From Calamus simplicifolius (lineage: Eukaryota > Streptophyta > Magnoliopsida > Arecales > Arecaceae): DNA of 64,000 nt. Below the pieces are notes generated by a model. That model was not told the DNA's origin and made no database searches. It was given only the letters and a program-made list of their open reading frames with translations. The position numbers were made by a program, and so were the translations under genes. How positions within the stretch are numbered: the first letter of the stretch is position 1; every line of letters begins with the position of its first letter. The DNA lies in contig UESW01004416.1 of NCBI GenBank assembly GCA_900491605.1, forward strand, positions 168,017-232,016, written 5' to 3'. Positions 46,201-57,250 of the stretch are shown here, piece after piece.

Positions 46201-47709
46201 TTTATTCCATGTATTTTATTTTAATATTCTTTTTATTACCAAACATTGGAAAAGACGATTTTCCTACCTGATTTTCTTTTCTCCCACCTTCCCAATAACC
46301 AAATAAAATCTAAGCGGCTTCTTTTCTTTTTTTTCTTTTTCTTTGTTTTCATGGGGGATGGGAAGGGAAATTTACAAGGTCATGCAGACTAATGTTACAA
46401 CATCAAGCCACATGCGGTGATAAAAATAGGGCACACCAGCACCTGTGCCACTGAATCCATGCCATACTAGTTACTACCTATCTGCTAACTGCTTCATCCC
46501 TTAACCTTTTCAAGTATTTAACTCCGCTAAGGTCGGTCCCAAGCCCGGGTAAAGGAGGAGAGTTGCGTTAGATAGCTAACAGCTAGCGTAAAACTTCGTC
46601 AGAACCCTTAAAACATTAATCTGATAAATCAAACTATGCGAAGCAGAGTGAGGGAAGCAGATTCATGTAGCTGACCCCATGTAGTTGGGAAAAGGCTTAG
46701 ATGAGTTGAGTTGAGTATATATTCAAACCAACAGTTAAGAAGAGTATGTTCAAAAGCACAAGGGAGGAAACATTAGTTATATAAATGATATGGTAATATG
46801 AGTAAGTGAAAAGGGTTAATACATGTTTTGAACCCATTTCAGCCAGTTTGGACAAGAGCATTCTTGCTCAACTAAATAACAGGCTTTTGGATGAAACCAT
46901 AAAGACTTTGTTTAGAATGAGTAAAATAGTGCCAGAACTTTAGTTGGTATTATATGTGTGACCTGGTAGGTGTTTTGAATGAGAAGCAATGGTTTCAACT
47001 TAGACATTTGCTACCAAGATTTAATTTTGTTCCATTACACATCTCTGACATATATTTATTATTACTATGATTTATACAAATGATGATCTGAAATTCAAAC
47101 ACTAGATAGTCATAAGATTGTGTAAGCATAAACATAAATTGCCTTAACAAAAAAACCTTACAATTTCTGACATTATTTTGCTAGCTTTGCCATTTTCATC
47201 ACAGTTTTAGCAAATTATGATTAAAGTTGCTTTGCTTTCCTTTCCACTGAAAGTATTACTTTGCTTCCCTAGTAGCAAGCAGCCTATTTTAGTCTGAAAA
47301 CATTCAAACAAAACAAAGCATTCAAAATTTCAGCACAGGCTGCACTTATCATGCTTGAAATCAAAATTCTAAAGGAACACCAAAGAAAGATGCAACATTA
47401 ATGTGTCTCAAGATTGACAACTTAAAGAAAACTTATCATTTCTATTGCAGTCAGCTTTAACATAGTGCATTCTGATGATGATTGAACATGATTTCTCATC
47501 TAAAAATAAGTACCCAGCGCAGATATCAAGTCAATGAAGACACAAACAGTTCGGAATATTAACACTTATGAATCACATTAAGGCTAAAGGGCTATGATGT
47601 CTATAACTTGTAATGATTATATTCGCGTAGCTATATTTGAGAACAATAATGTATTGTAGTTTACCAAATGTAGAAATTCAGGAATTACCTGGCATTTTCT
47701 TCAGCATGG
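43251..47709. other. Spacer downstream of the PPR gene (copy A); possible spliced 3' UTR
   Basis: No coding gene is supported. On the minus strand, good donor-like sites occur at about 47,692 (GCCAG/GTAATT, just after the PPR stop), 43,827 (TTGAG/GTAAGT) and 43,316 (GTGAG/GTAAGA). This suggests that PPR transcripts have spliced non-coding 3' exons here. There is a (GAAA)n tract at about 44,556-44,579. The same region is repeated almost base for base at 57,251-61,707. Confidence 0.45.
46515..46722 (+). repeat. RTE LINE/Au-SINE-like 3' fragment (copy A)
   Basis: CTAAGGTCGGTCCCAAGCCC, GTAAAACTTCGTCAGAACCC and ACCCCATGTAGTTGGGAAAA followed by GAGTTGAGTTGAG form the usual tail of this plant retroposon class. 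It also appears at 60,517-60,722. Confidence 0.65.
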
Positions 47710-49762
47710 TTAATCCTCACTGTTTGATAGCTTCAATTTTGACTCAAGACCAAAGAACTTCAAACCAGAGATCACCAAGCCTGCAGTCATCTTCTTCAAA
47801 TGCTCATTAAGTAACTCCTCATAAACAATAAAATCAGCCTCTGAAAGAATCCTGCGATCTTTCATAACTGTAAACACCTTTCTTGCTTCTCCTGAACTTG
47901 CATACTTGCAGAAACCATGAATGATAGCACAATATACAATGTCTTCCAAAGGATAACCTTGTTCCATCATCTCATCCAAAATTTCTATGACTTTCTCTGG
48001 ATTCTTTGATCTGCAAGCATTAAGAACTGTCAAAGTGTACTTGAATTCCATAGGCCCATTCGTCACATTTCCTAGACAATCCTTAACAAGCGAAAGAGCA
48101 GCATTGATTTCCCCAATCTTACAGAGCCCTTGCACAAGTGAGCAATAAGCTGCAACACTAGGCATCCAGGACATCTCCTGCATAGAATTAAAACACGAGC
48201 ACGCCCCTCTAACATCTTCTTCCTCTACTAAACAAGGAATTATATGACTATATGTACAAGAATCTGGACTCAAGTCTTCTGAATTCTTCATTTCCTCAAA
48301 CAATATTAATGCCCTCTTTCTCTCCTTAATCTTGTGAAGGCACACAATAAGAATATTGTAAATTTCAACACTGCAAAACCCTTTTCCTTTCAATGCCTCA
48401 AACACCTCCAAAGCCTTAAATTCCCTTCCTCCCTTCTCTACAAAGAATGTGAAAAAGTTAGAGAGATGCTCCATAACTGGCAAACCTAATTTGCCCAACT
48501 GATCAACCAGTTGAAAATATTTATCCATCTCGTTAGTGTCAGCATAAGAAGCCAGTAATGGAGACACACTCTCAAAGCTTGGGACGAGCTCCTCTTGAAT
48601 GGCAATTCCGAAGAGCTTATAAGCCTTATCCACCATCCCAATGCCACACAAACCTCCAATCAATGAATTGTATATCCCCAAATCCGCCCTGTACCCATCT
48701 GCCACCATCTCCTTCAACAGCTGACAACCATCCCCTACCTTCCCATTTGCAACATACCCATCGACCAATGATCCATACACTGCCCGGTCGATCAAGAAAC
48801 CCTTTGTCTTCATCTCCCGAAACAGCTCGCAACCCTTCTCCACCCTCCCTGCCTTGCACAGTGCTGAAACCAGCGTCGTATATGCCATCACATCGGCCTC
48901 CACCTTATCCTTTTTCATCTCCTCCCACACCTTCAAGCATCCATCCAAATTCCCCTGCAAAGCCAGCACTTTTACCATCGCCGTGTACGCAAAAATATCA
49001 GGCCGGCACAGCTCCTTCCGCATTCGATCCAAAATCTCAAGAAGCTGATCAATTCTCCCGGCTTTGCACAGTCCCTTAGCAAGAATGGTGAAGGTAATAG
49101 CCTCCTCCTTGAGACCGTCAGCCCGGAGGTCGTCGTAGACCAAGAGGGCGAGGTCGAGGTGGTCGGTGCGGATCAGTGCGTCCAAGATTCGGTTGTACAA
49201 GAAAATTCGGGGCTTGATGCTGAATTTACCTCGCATTTTTTGATAGATGTGGAAGACCCGGAGGCCGCGGCCGGCGTCGGCGTGCAATCGGACGAGGATC
49301 TCGAGCTGCTTCTCGGAGGGGGGCTTCCCCTGGGAATCCATGAGCTCTGGGATCTGGTCGGCGGCGCGGAAGAGGCAGGCGGCATTGAGAGAGTAGGCAA
49401 GGGCGTTGTAGGAGGCGAAGGTGTGGCGGAAGCCTTTCTGGCTACCGGCCCAGTGGAAGAAGCGGGTGGAGATGGCGGGGGCGAGTAGGGGGCGAGAGCG
49501 GAGGACCTCGGCGACGAGGTCGGGGGGGACGCGGCGGAGCTTGCGAAGATCGGAGAGGATCGGGGGGCCCCATCGGCGGTGGCGGCGGAGGGAGTCGAGG
49601 ATGTAGCGGGCGAGGGGGGAAAGGCGGCGGTCGGTGGCGGCGATGGAGGGCGGAGGCGCCGCGGCGGCGGAGGAGGGGCGGTCGGGGTCCCAGTCACGGA
49701 AGTCGACGGCGGCGGGGGCGGGGGCCGGGGCCGCGGCGGAGGAGGAGGGGAGAGTTTTGCGG
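47710..49762 (-). CDS. P-class pentatricopeptide repeat protein, copy A, 5' end missing at a gap
   Basis: This minus-strand frame has about a dozen or more tandem 35-residue PPR motifs, e.g. VMAYTTLVSALCKAGRVEKG and LGIYNSLIGGLCGIGMVDKA. It ends with GLVISGLKFFGLESKLKLSN and a TAA at 47,710. No E or DYW domain follows, so it is P-class. Such proteins bind organellar RNA to stabilise, process or promote translation of transcripts. The first about 38 codons, present in copy B, are cut off by the N at 49,763; the frame continues across the gap into antisense MULE sequence, which is not real protein. The family resembles Arabidopsis EMB3131 (At4g20740), a tentative name. The C-terminus is intact here, unlike copy B. 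Confidence 0.88.
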
Positions 49763-49763
49763 N
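49763..49763. other. Single N: assembly junction
   Basis: The only ambiguous base lies exactly between GAGTTTTGCGG, which belongs inside the PPR gene (matching 63,749-63,759), and CGACTTTGGATCGC, which belongs inside exon 2 of the MULE accessory gene (matching 35,631-35,644). It marks an artificial join. Confidence 0.95.
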
Positions 49764-50903
49764 CGACTTTGGATCGCATACATGTTGGCCATGTTTTTGG
49801 CTCCAAAGTCTAATCAGAGATGTCCACGGTATCTCATCCAGCACTTGGATGACTTAAGTCAACTGGATAGCATCGACTGGGCTTCGGCATTGAAGGAGTT
49901 GATTGTTCTGGCTCTCCCAGAAATAGCTGCTTGCTTGCGTTCCGAGGAGCCGGTCCACTCAAAGAATGCAAAAAAAGTTAGGAGGCAGCCTACCCTGTTC
50001 GGATGCTCGGCAGCACTGGTGGTAAGGATTATTGAGACGCATAATTAGTGTTCTTAGTATAATTTTTTTTAATATTACATTATTTAATATCCAAAAAATA
50101 TCATGTTCAGGCGTGGTTCCTCGAGCATACATCAATGCGAGACCAGCATACCCTGATAAACTGCCCCGGCTGTTGAAGTGGTATGACCACCAAATGAAGA
50201 TCCAGTCGGTTCGGGTTGCGACTTGCAGCCTCACGACTTGGTAAGCTAGTACATTGCTCCATTGCTCTGACCATATTTTTCAACTTAATGCGTCAATATG
50301 TTCACTTAATATTAATTTGTTATCATCTTGCGTTGCAGATGGAGGGAGCTACTGTACCACTGTCAGAAGAGCGCTGGCTTCTCACTCAGCAGAATGTAGC
50401 ATCCCCTCAACCAACAGATAGCTGCCCCTCAACCAACGGATAGCTGCGCAGGATGTGCCGAGTTGAGGACTGAATTGGAGTGCGTTAAGGATCAACTCGA
50501 CGATGTCAGGCACAGGCTGTCCATTGCTGAGAGCCTCCTCAGTTCACTGCTCAGAAAGGAAAGTAATGCAATAAATGAGGAGGACAAGGGAGACGGGAAA
50601 ACAGAGAAGGTGCATTCCCTGGAGTTGGTCCTCCGCGAGCCTGGTAATGGAAATAGTGAGGAGAAGAAGATGGAGGAGGACCATTCATCCGAGTGTCCAA
50701 TTGAGGGGAATGCAAAAGCAGAGGAGAAGAGATTGGAGGGGGATTCATTGGATGATAAAACAGAGCATGGGAATGAAAATAAAGAGAGTCCATATCCGAT
50801 AATAAACTTGGCACCCCTGCGCCAAAGGGTGATAATATGGACATAGAAATCGTTGGAGTGCCTTCGCTTGTTAGGAGGTTAAAAAAGAGCCGAGGAAGCG
50901 TAA
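49764..50903 (+). pseudogene. MULE accessory gene, copy B, 5' truncated and frameshifted
   Basis: The pieces correspond to copy A exons: 49,764-50,021, 50,111-50,240 and 50,339-50,903, with the same splice borders. The codons that are TGA in copy A are CGA (49,764) and TGG (about 50,374) here. Exon 3 is 130 instead of 132 nt, and the Cys/Pro/Thr-rich linker and acidic tail contain further 1- and 2-base losses, so the frame is broken. Confidence 0.7.
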
Positions 50904-51079
50904 GGCATCCACGGTCGTCGGAGAATGTTATGAGACAACCCGTCCTAAAAAGTCGGCGAAGACAGTGGGCACGTCAAAGCCAACACAACGGTCGAAGATG
51001 ACCAAATTATTATTCAAAATTTTTTGCCTTTTCTACTTCACAATTTCTTAAGTTTCCATATATGATATCGTAAATTGAA

Positions 51080-51860
51080 CACTAGAGTGTCGTAAATTGA
51101 GCACTGGGATGTCGTCGGATTTTCGCCTTTCGGGTGTCGCGCTAGAGCTAGGGAGTCGTTAGCCCAGAGCTGGGGTGTCGTCGCGCTAAAAGCTTCGGTG
51201 TCCTTTCGAGTACTGGGATGTCGTAGGTTTTGCCTTTCGGGTGTCGCCGCGTAGAGCTAGGGAGTCGTTAGCCAGAGCTGGGGTGTCGTCGCGCTAAAAG
51301 CTTCGGTGTCCTTTCGTGAGTACTGGGATGTCGTAGGATTTGCCTTTCGGGTGTCGCCGCGCTAGAGCTAGGGAGTCGTTAGCCAGAGCTGGGGTGTCGT
51401 CGCGCTAAAAGCTTCGGTGTCCTTTCAGTACTGGGATGTCGTAGGATTTCGCCTTTCGGGTGTCGCCGCGCTAGAGCTAGGAGTCGTTAGCCAGAGCTGG
51501 GGTGTCGTCGCGCTAAAAGCTTCGGTGTCCTTTCGTGAGTACTGGGATGTCGTAGGATTTCGCCTTTCGGGTGTCGCCGCGCTAGAGCTAGGGAGTCGTT
51601 AGCCCAGAGCTGGGGTGTCGTCGCGCTAAAAGCTTCGTGTCCTTTCGAGTACTGGGATGTCGTAGGATTTCGCCTTTCGGGTGTCGCCGCGCTAGAGCTA
51701 GGGAGTCGTTAGCCCAGAGCTGGGTGTCGTCGCGCTAAAAGCTTCGGTGTCCTTTCGAGTACTGGGATGTCGTAGGTTTCGCCTTTCGGGTGTCGCCGCG
51801 CTAGAGCTAGGGAGTCGTTAGCCCAGAGCTGGGGTGTCGTCGCGCTAAAAGCACTTCATT
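51080..51860 (+). repeat. Central 112-bp array, copy B (seven units)
   Basis: ACTGGGATGTCG occurs at 51,102, 51,211, 51,322, 51,429, 51,541, 51,651 and 51,761. Units are more uniform than in copy A but have many single-base deletions, so spacing is 107-112 bp. Confidence 0.92.
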
Positions 51861-51939
51861 TGACTGAAAAAGACACCCTAGTTGAAAGCACTTCATTTGC
51901 GACCAAGACACCCTAGTTAAAAGTTACGACACCCGTGTT

Positions 51940-54313
51940 TTATATATGCTCCTGTGTAAGTTGACTCAATACATAAGCATCAAATTCGTCCATCAAAGTT
52001 TCGGAAGGCGGTACAATTCTTTCCTTGTCCTCTCGGTATTAATTGACTGCAACAAGTCTGCCTGTTGCTTGAAGCAGCTCTTTCCTTGACCAGATTTTTC
52101 CTTGATCTTTTTGACTTCTTCTCGACTCCACTCTTTAATCTGTTCTCTCTTGGGCGACCTTTCGTCCTAATTTGTTCAGGATCTTGAATTACAAGCTCTG
52201 TACCTGGCTTAGCTGCGCAGTTGGCATCCACGACAATTTTGAATATAGGTGTTAGACCATCCATCACTACATTAAATGCATCTTCAGACATGGAGGCTAT
52301 CTCTGCGAGCTTCATCATCCGATGACTCAGCAAACTATATCTACAATCATTAACATAATATTAACGAAAACATATATTAAGACATTTCAATTAAAAAATT
52401 GTCACTGCGTACCGTGATTTTCGTGTGCTTTTATCATAACCTTCAGTATTGCAGTCGAATTCGTCGAATTGGTATTTCATGTCCTTGCACCATCTCTTCA
52501 AGAAGTATTTATCTGGTAAACGAAATACGTCACTTTGATGAAGAACCAACAAGGCATGCCTACACAGGTACCCCTTGAACTGAAAGGATCGGCACTGGCA
52601 TTGGACATCCTCAATATTTCTATCGTATGACACGATATAATCTTTGATCATCTCCTTGCCGATTCCATCGACTTCAATCCTTTCATACGACTTTACAGAA
52701 TATACACAACAGTTGCCAGCTTCCTTGATCAATTTAGTATTTGATGCAGCCATTTCAAGGATCTCATTCTGAAATTTTTTGAAAATGCGCCTTGTATACC
52801 TTCCTGCAGCTTGTCTCTCAAAAGGTGATGATGTCTTTAGGAAAGCAATCGTTCCTCATTTTCGGCCTCGTATCTTTTTTCCAAGGCATCTTCGTACTTA
52901 CCTATGAACTCCGTTAGTGTAGTCTTCGAATTTATAAACCCATCGAAGAAGTGATTTATGCCCTCGCTCCTTTGTGAAGATGACATCCCTGTTCATAATT
53001 TTGTCAACAAAAAAAGCGTTGAACGCGAACATGAACCAAAGACAATGACATACAAACCTGCGAAGAATGTATCCTTTAGGTAAACTGGACCCATTTATCC
53101 CGACATTCGTAAAGGACATTGAACCAATCTATAGACTTGCATTCTTTATATTTCTCCATAACATGTGCCCACCTTTCCTCGAATGACTGTATGGTCAATG
53201 AATCATATATCGCCTCATCGAAATCAACCATAAACTTGGGATTTGCCGTGCAAATGTGGCCAATCTTTTCAGGTATCTTCTTCAATATATGCCAAAGACA
53301 AAATCGATGTCGTGTGTTAGGAAAAACTTCTTTGACAGCAGCCTCGATTGCCTTATCTTGGTCAGTTATTATGGCAATAGGTGCTTGACCACCATTTGCA
53401 TCCAGCCATGCCTGAAAAACCCATTTATATGTCTCAGTACTCTCATCAGACAACAATGCGCAACCAAGCAAGGTGGACTGTCCATGATGGTTGACCCCGA
53501 CGAATGGAAAAAGGCATTTGATATCTGTTTGTCAAGTAGGTTGAGTCAAAGCTTAGAACATCACCGAAGTATGTGCATGCCAATCTTGACCTTGGATGAA
53601 TCCAGAAGACAGACCTCAGATGACCATTATCATTGAGGTCTAAGGTATAGAAGAAATTGGGATTTCTGAGTTGCATTTCGGTGAAATGAATTACCATCGA
53701 CTGAGCATCTCCTTCTTTCAGCTTAGACTGACGTTCGCGACAAATGAAGTTACGAGCATCCTTCTCGGTGAAATCCAATTGTCTTCTGCCCCCTTTTCTC
53801 CTTGCTATGGCAGAGTATATCTGAGTTGTCGGAACATTCACGGCATGTAAATTGCTGATCTCTGCCTTCTCTGGTGTGCTGATCCTCCTATGCGACCGTA
53901 GATAACCAGTTGATGTTATGGACATCCCATGGTTATGTTCTAGAGAAACCTCATCCAATATCCACTTACCACTTGTAGCATTCAGTCTTGCTTTTATGGA
54001 TGCCATACAATCAACTTTCCCAGTATCCCTATGATTCATACTCTTCTCTGTTTTTCTAGATTTTCCTTGCCTCCAACATGCCAGGTGCTTGAAGCAAAGT
54101 TGTTTTTGTTGTTGGCCCTGCTACACACTGTTGTGATTCCAAAACCAACTCGTTTCGCGTATCCATTGTAGAACGTATATACATCATCTGCTGAATTGAA
54201 TTCCATTCCAGTTTGAGGAACTACAGTATCATCCACTGCATTTGGAGCGACGGGTGAAGGTGCACGGCCGGGAGTGTTATCGATTTCTTTCCGATCTTTA
54301 ATTTCAGCATCGT
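51940..54313 (-). pseudogene. FAR1/MuDR-type MULE transposase, copy B, frameshifted
   Basis: The same domain order as copy A: FAR1 zinc finger, MULE DDE core, SWIM finger (CQCRSFQFKGYLCRH) and basic tail. Here the codons that are stops in copy A (39,681 and 38,668) are CAA and CAG, and the frame across the second D region is intact (DQDKAIEAAVKEVFPNTRHR). Instead there are 1-2-base losses near 54,108 (a T run in the zinc-finger region), 53,505 (after NRYQMPF), 53,090 (DKWV) and 52,040 (tail). The frameshift near 52,845 is shared with copy A. Confidence 0.85.
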
Positions 54314-54429
54314 CTGTGTAAATATAGGCACACAGTCATGAACAATGATATCCATAGATTTAGTTGTCAATATATCATGACAAAGGATTAGGACACGAAG
54401 GTTAAAACAATACGACACCTATGATCTGA

Positions 54430-55222
54430 ATTCAGAAGTCACGACACCTCAGTTTACAAAAAAATGACACCGAAGCTGTAAAATTACGACACCAATTCAT
54501 AACACATTGACGAAGGGCCTAACGACACCATCCCGACTCATTGTTACCGACACCCAGTTCTCATCTGACGACACCCTAGCTTTAAGGCGACGACACCCGT
54601 GCGTTGACTGTTAAGGCGGGTTGGTCGTCGCCTTAAAGCTATAAGCACGGTGTCGTAGCATTGGTATTAAGGTGTCGTGAGGTTTCAACTGGGGTGTCGC
54701 GAAGGATTTTCGGCCGAATTCCACCAGGGTTGTCGCGGGGATTCTCTCGTGGTCAGTTTTAAGCACGGGTGTCGTCGCCTTAAAGCTAGGGTGTTGTGAG
54801 ATTTCAACTGGGGTGTCGCGAAGGATTTTCGGCCGAATTCCACCAGGGGTGTCGTGGGGATTCTCTCCGTGGTCAGTTTTAAGCACGGGTGTTGTCGCCT
54901 TAAAGCTAGGGTGTCGTGAGATTTCAACTGGGGTGTCGCGAAGGATTTTCGGCCGAATTCCACCAGGGGTGTCGCGGGGATTCTCTCCGTGGTCAGTTAT
55001 AAGCACGGGTGTCGTAGCATTGGTGCTACGGTGTCGTGAGGTTTCAACTGGGGTGTCGCAAAGATTTCGGCCGAAATCTAATCCTCCTGGGATGTCGCGG
55101 GGATTCTCTCCGTGGTCAGTTATAAACACGGGGTCGTAGCATTGGTGCTAGGGTGTGTTAGGTTTCAACTGGGGTGTCGCGAAGGATTTTCGGCCGAATT
55201 CCTTCTGGGGTGTCGTGAGGTT
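54430..55222 (-). repeat. Right subterminal array, copy B
   Basis: The same about 120-bp units as 40,330-41,125, with GGTGTCGCGAAGGATTTTCG in each, and small indels relative to copy A. Confidence 0.88.
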
Positions 55223-55748
55223 TCCTCTTGGGATGTCGTCAAGCTTACTACGGTAACCATGTATTTGGCTTCCCGACGCCCTTCGTTTCCTTTGACCGCC
55301 CACTGAGATGGTGGCACGTGGCGAGTTTCCACGATAGGGGCGCCGGAGCTGATAGCTGGGCAATCAAAACACCCGCCAGGAGTACCTTAAATATGGATGG
55401 GGAATGCCATCGTTAATCACCTTTTCAGCTGATCTTCCAAAATTTTTGGATATTGAGATGGCTTTTAGAGGTGAGGGGCGATCGACTGGCCCCCATGGGA
55501 GCCGCCGCACAACGGTAACCGTCGATGCAGAGGTCTTTGCGTCATCGCTCGCAAACAGCGAGTGACTCCACAGGGCGGCCGAGCAATACCTGGCCGTTTC
55601 AATGAGAGAGATCGAGGTCCTGCATCGGGCCAATAGCCAGCTAGAGGGCAAGTAGCATCCTCCAGCGCCAGATCACCGAGTTAGCCCCGCAGCGTGGGGG
55701 GAGCTCGGCAGCGCTCGGAGAACATGACAAGCCCCAGTGAGGGCTCCT
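55223..55748. other. Fragment of other origin inside the MULE, copy B
   Basis: Matches 41,126-41,665 with a few indels; GTGTCGT motifs are again absent. Confidence 0.45.
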
Positions 55749-55844
55749 GTTCTTTTTTTTTTTTCTTCTTGTCTTTATTGTGTGATGAATAAAAAGAAAT
55801 TTTAGTAACTTTTATGTTTGCTGCCAGACCAAAGGATAAGGGAG

Positions 55845-56825
55845 CTTGGCTGTCGTAACTGTTTTCCGATCGATTTCATCCTGGGATGTGCTAAAGTTTT
55901 CTCCTAAGCGTGAACGGGTGTCTTAGGTTTGTAACTTGGGTGTCGCGAACGACGACATCACCGACTCAGGCTGTTAACGACACCCCAGTTCTCATCTGAC
56001 GACACCCTAGCTTGTGACGCTCCAATGCGGGGACTGTTAGGGGGGACCGACGACATCGCCGACTCAGGCTGTTAACGACACCCCAGCACGCATCTGACAA
56101 CACCCTAGTTTTAAGGCGACGACACCGATGACGTGACTGTTAAAGCGGAGTGTCGCTGGGATTGTTCTCCATACGGGGTGTCGTAGCGTTGACGCTTGGG
56201 TGTCTTAATGTTTCAACTACGGCGTATCTTTTTTTGGGTGAACATAACTTGTGTCGCGGGCCTGCTCTCCAGCGTCAGTTATAAGCACGACACACCCTTT
56301 AGCATTTAAAGACACCCCATAGAACAAGCTACGACACCCCAGAAAAGCAGCATACGAAGATCATGAAGGTTATAAGCATGGGTGTCGTAGCGTTGCCACT
56401 AGGGTGTCATAACGTTTCAACTACGGTGTCATGAATGATTTTGATCAAATTTCTCCTTGGGTGTCGTAAGGTTATAAGCATGGGTGTCATAGCGTTATCG
56501 CTAGAGTGTCGTGATGCTTGAACTGCGATGTCGCGAAGGATTTTCGACCGAGCATGACGACACTAGAGCTATATGGACAAAAATAACAGAATATAGCCGA
56601 AACACTCTAACGACACCCCAGTTCATGAAGTATATAACATCAAAGTATAACATTCGCTTACAAAAAGTAAACTCTTACAATGATAACCAGAATGTCATAA
56701 CTGTTTTGTTCTAAGAAGTTACCCGCGCATTAAACGGTTTGGTCATGCATTAATTACCTCTAATGAAAAAAAACAGTTGGTGTAATAAAGGAGCTTTATA
56801 AAGAAGTGGAAAGAAGGACTTTTTA
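55845..56825. repeat. Right subterminal GGTGTCGT region, copy B
   Basis: Same mixture of motif orientations as 41,740-42,825. About 70 bases present in copy A near 41,860-41,940 are missing here. Confidence 0.78.
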
Positions 56826-57240
56826 CTTTGTGCTGCAGACGACATTTCCTCAGAAGTTTTTGTACAAAGACTCCAGTAGCCAGGTATTCCAGCCTCGAAG
56901 CTGAAATATTTCTTTCGACCGACTCTCAGAACGAGGGTGTAGGATCGTGCTCAAGCCTTGGACTGATTCCTTAGCATCCGAAAGCCAGAACGAAGGGAAG
57001 AAAGAGTTTTTCTTGCACAGATGAAATCCAACGTAAAATGACGATAGAATGAAGAGAAAGGCATTTTCGTCTGCACGCTAATTAAAAAAAAAAAAATAAA
57101 GCGCTTTAAATGACCGTCACGTTCAGAACATAACATCGTAGTAGACCATGCCGTCCGTACGTCATCCACATAGACCAATCAGAAGAGACGGTGCAGCCCA
57201 CGTAGCCTTGCTGCACCGGGCGGTGTACAAAGACTTTTCC
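56826..57240 (-). repeat. MULE right terminal inverted repeat, copy B
   Basis: Equivalent to 42,826-43,240, ending CGGTGTACAAAGACTTTTCC before TAAGCTGAAA. Confidence 0.9.
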
Positions 57241-57250
57241 TAAGCTGAAA

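Larger units (their letters stand above)
49764..57240. mobile_element. MULE copy B, left part absent
   Basis: The right-hand 7.5 kb of the element at 32,950-43,240: accessory gene from mid exon 2, central array, transposase, right arrays, inserted fragment and right TIR. It ends at 57,240 followed by the same TAAGCTGAAA (57,241-57,250), so it is the same insertion event as copy A, not a second transposition. It lacks a left end because the contig begins inside it. Confidence 0.92.

Noticed and set aside
48558..49079. 173-codon plus-strand frame opposite the PPR gene (also 62,555-63,076)
   Set aside because: Shadow of the PPR array on the other strand; conserved only because the DNA copies are nearly identical.
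49159..49857. Gly/Arg- and Pro/Ser-rich frames opposite or beside the PPR 5' region (also 63,156-63,920)
   Set aside because: Antisense and shifted-frame shadows of the GC-rich PPR coding sequence.
49764..57240. A second, independent MULE insertion
   Set aside because: It has the same right flank and the same TAAGCTGAAA target sequence as copy A and no left end, so it is the same insertion seen on another contig.
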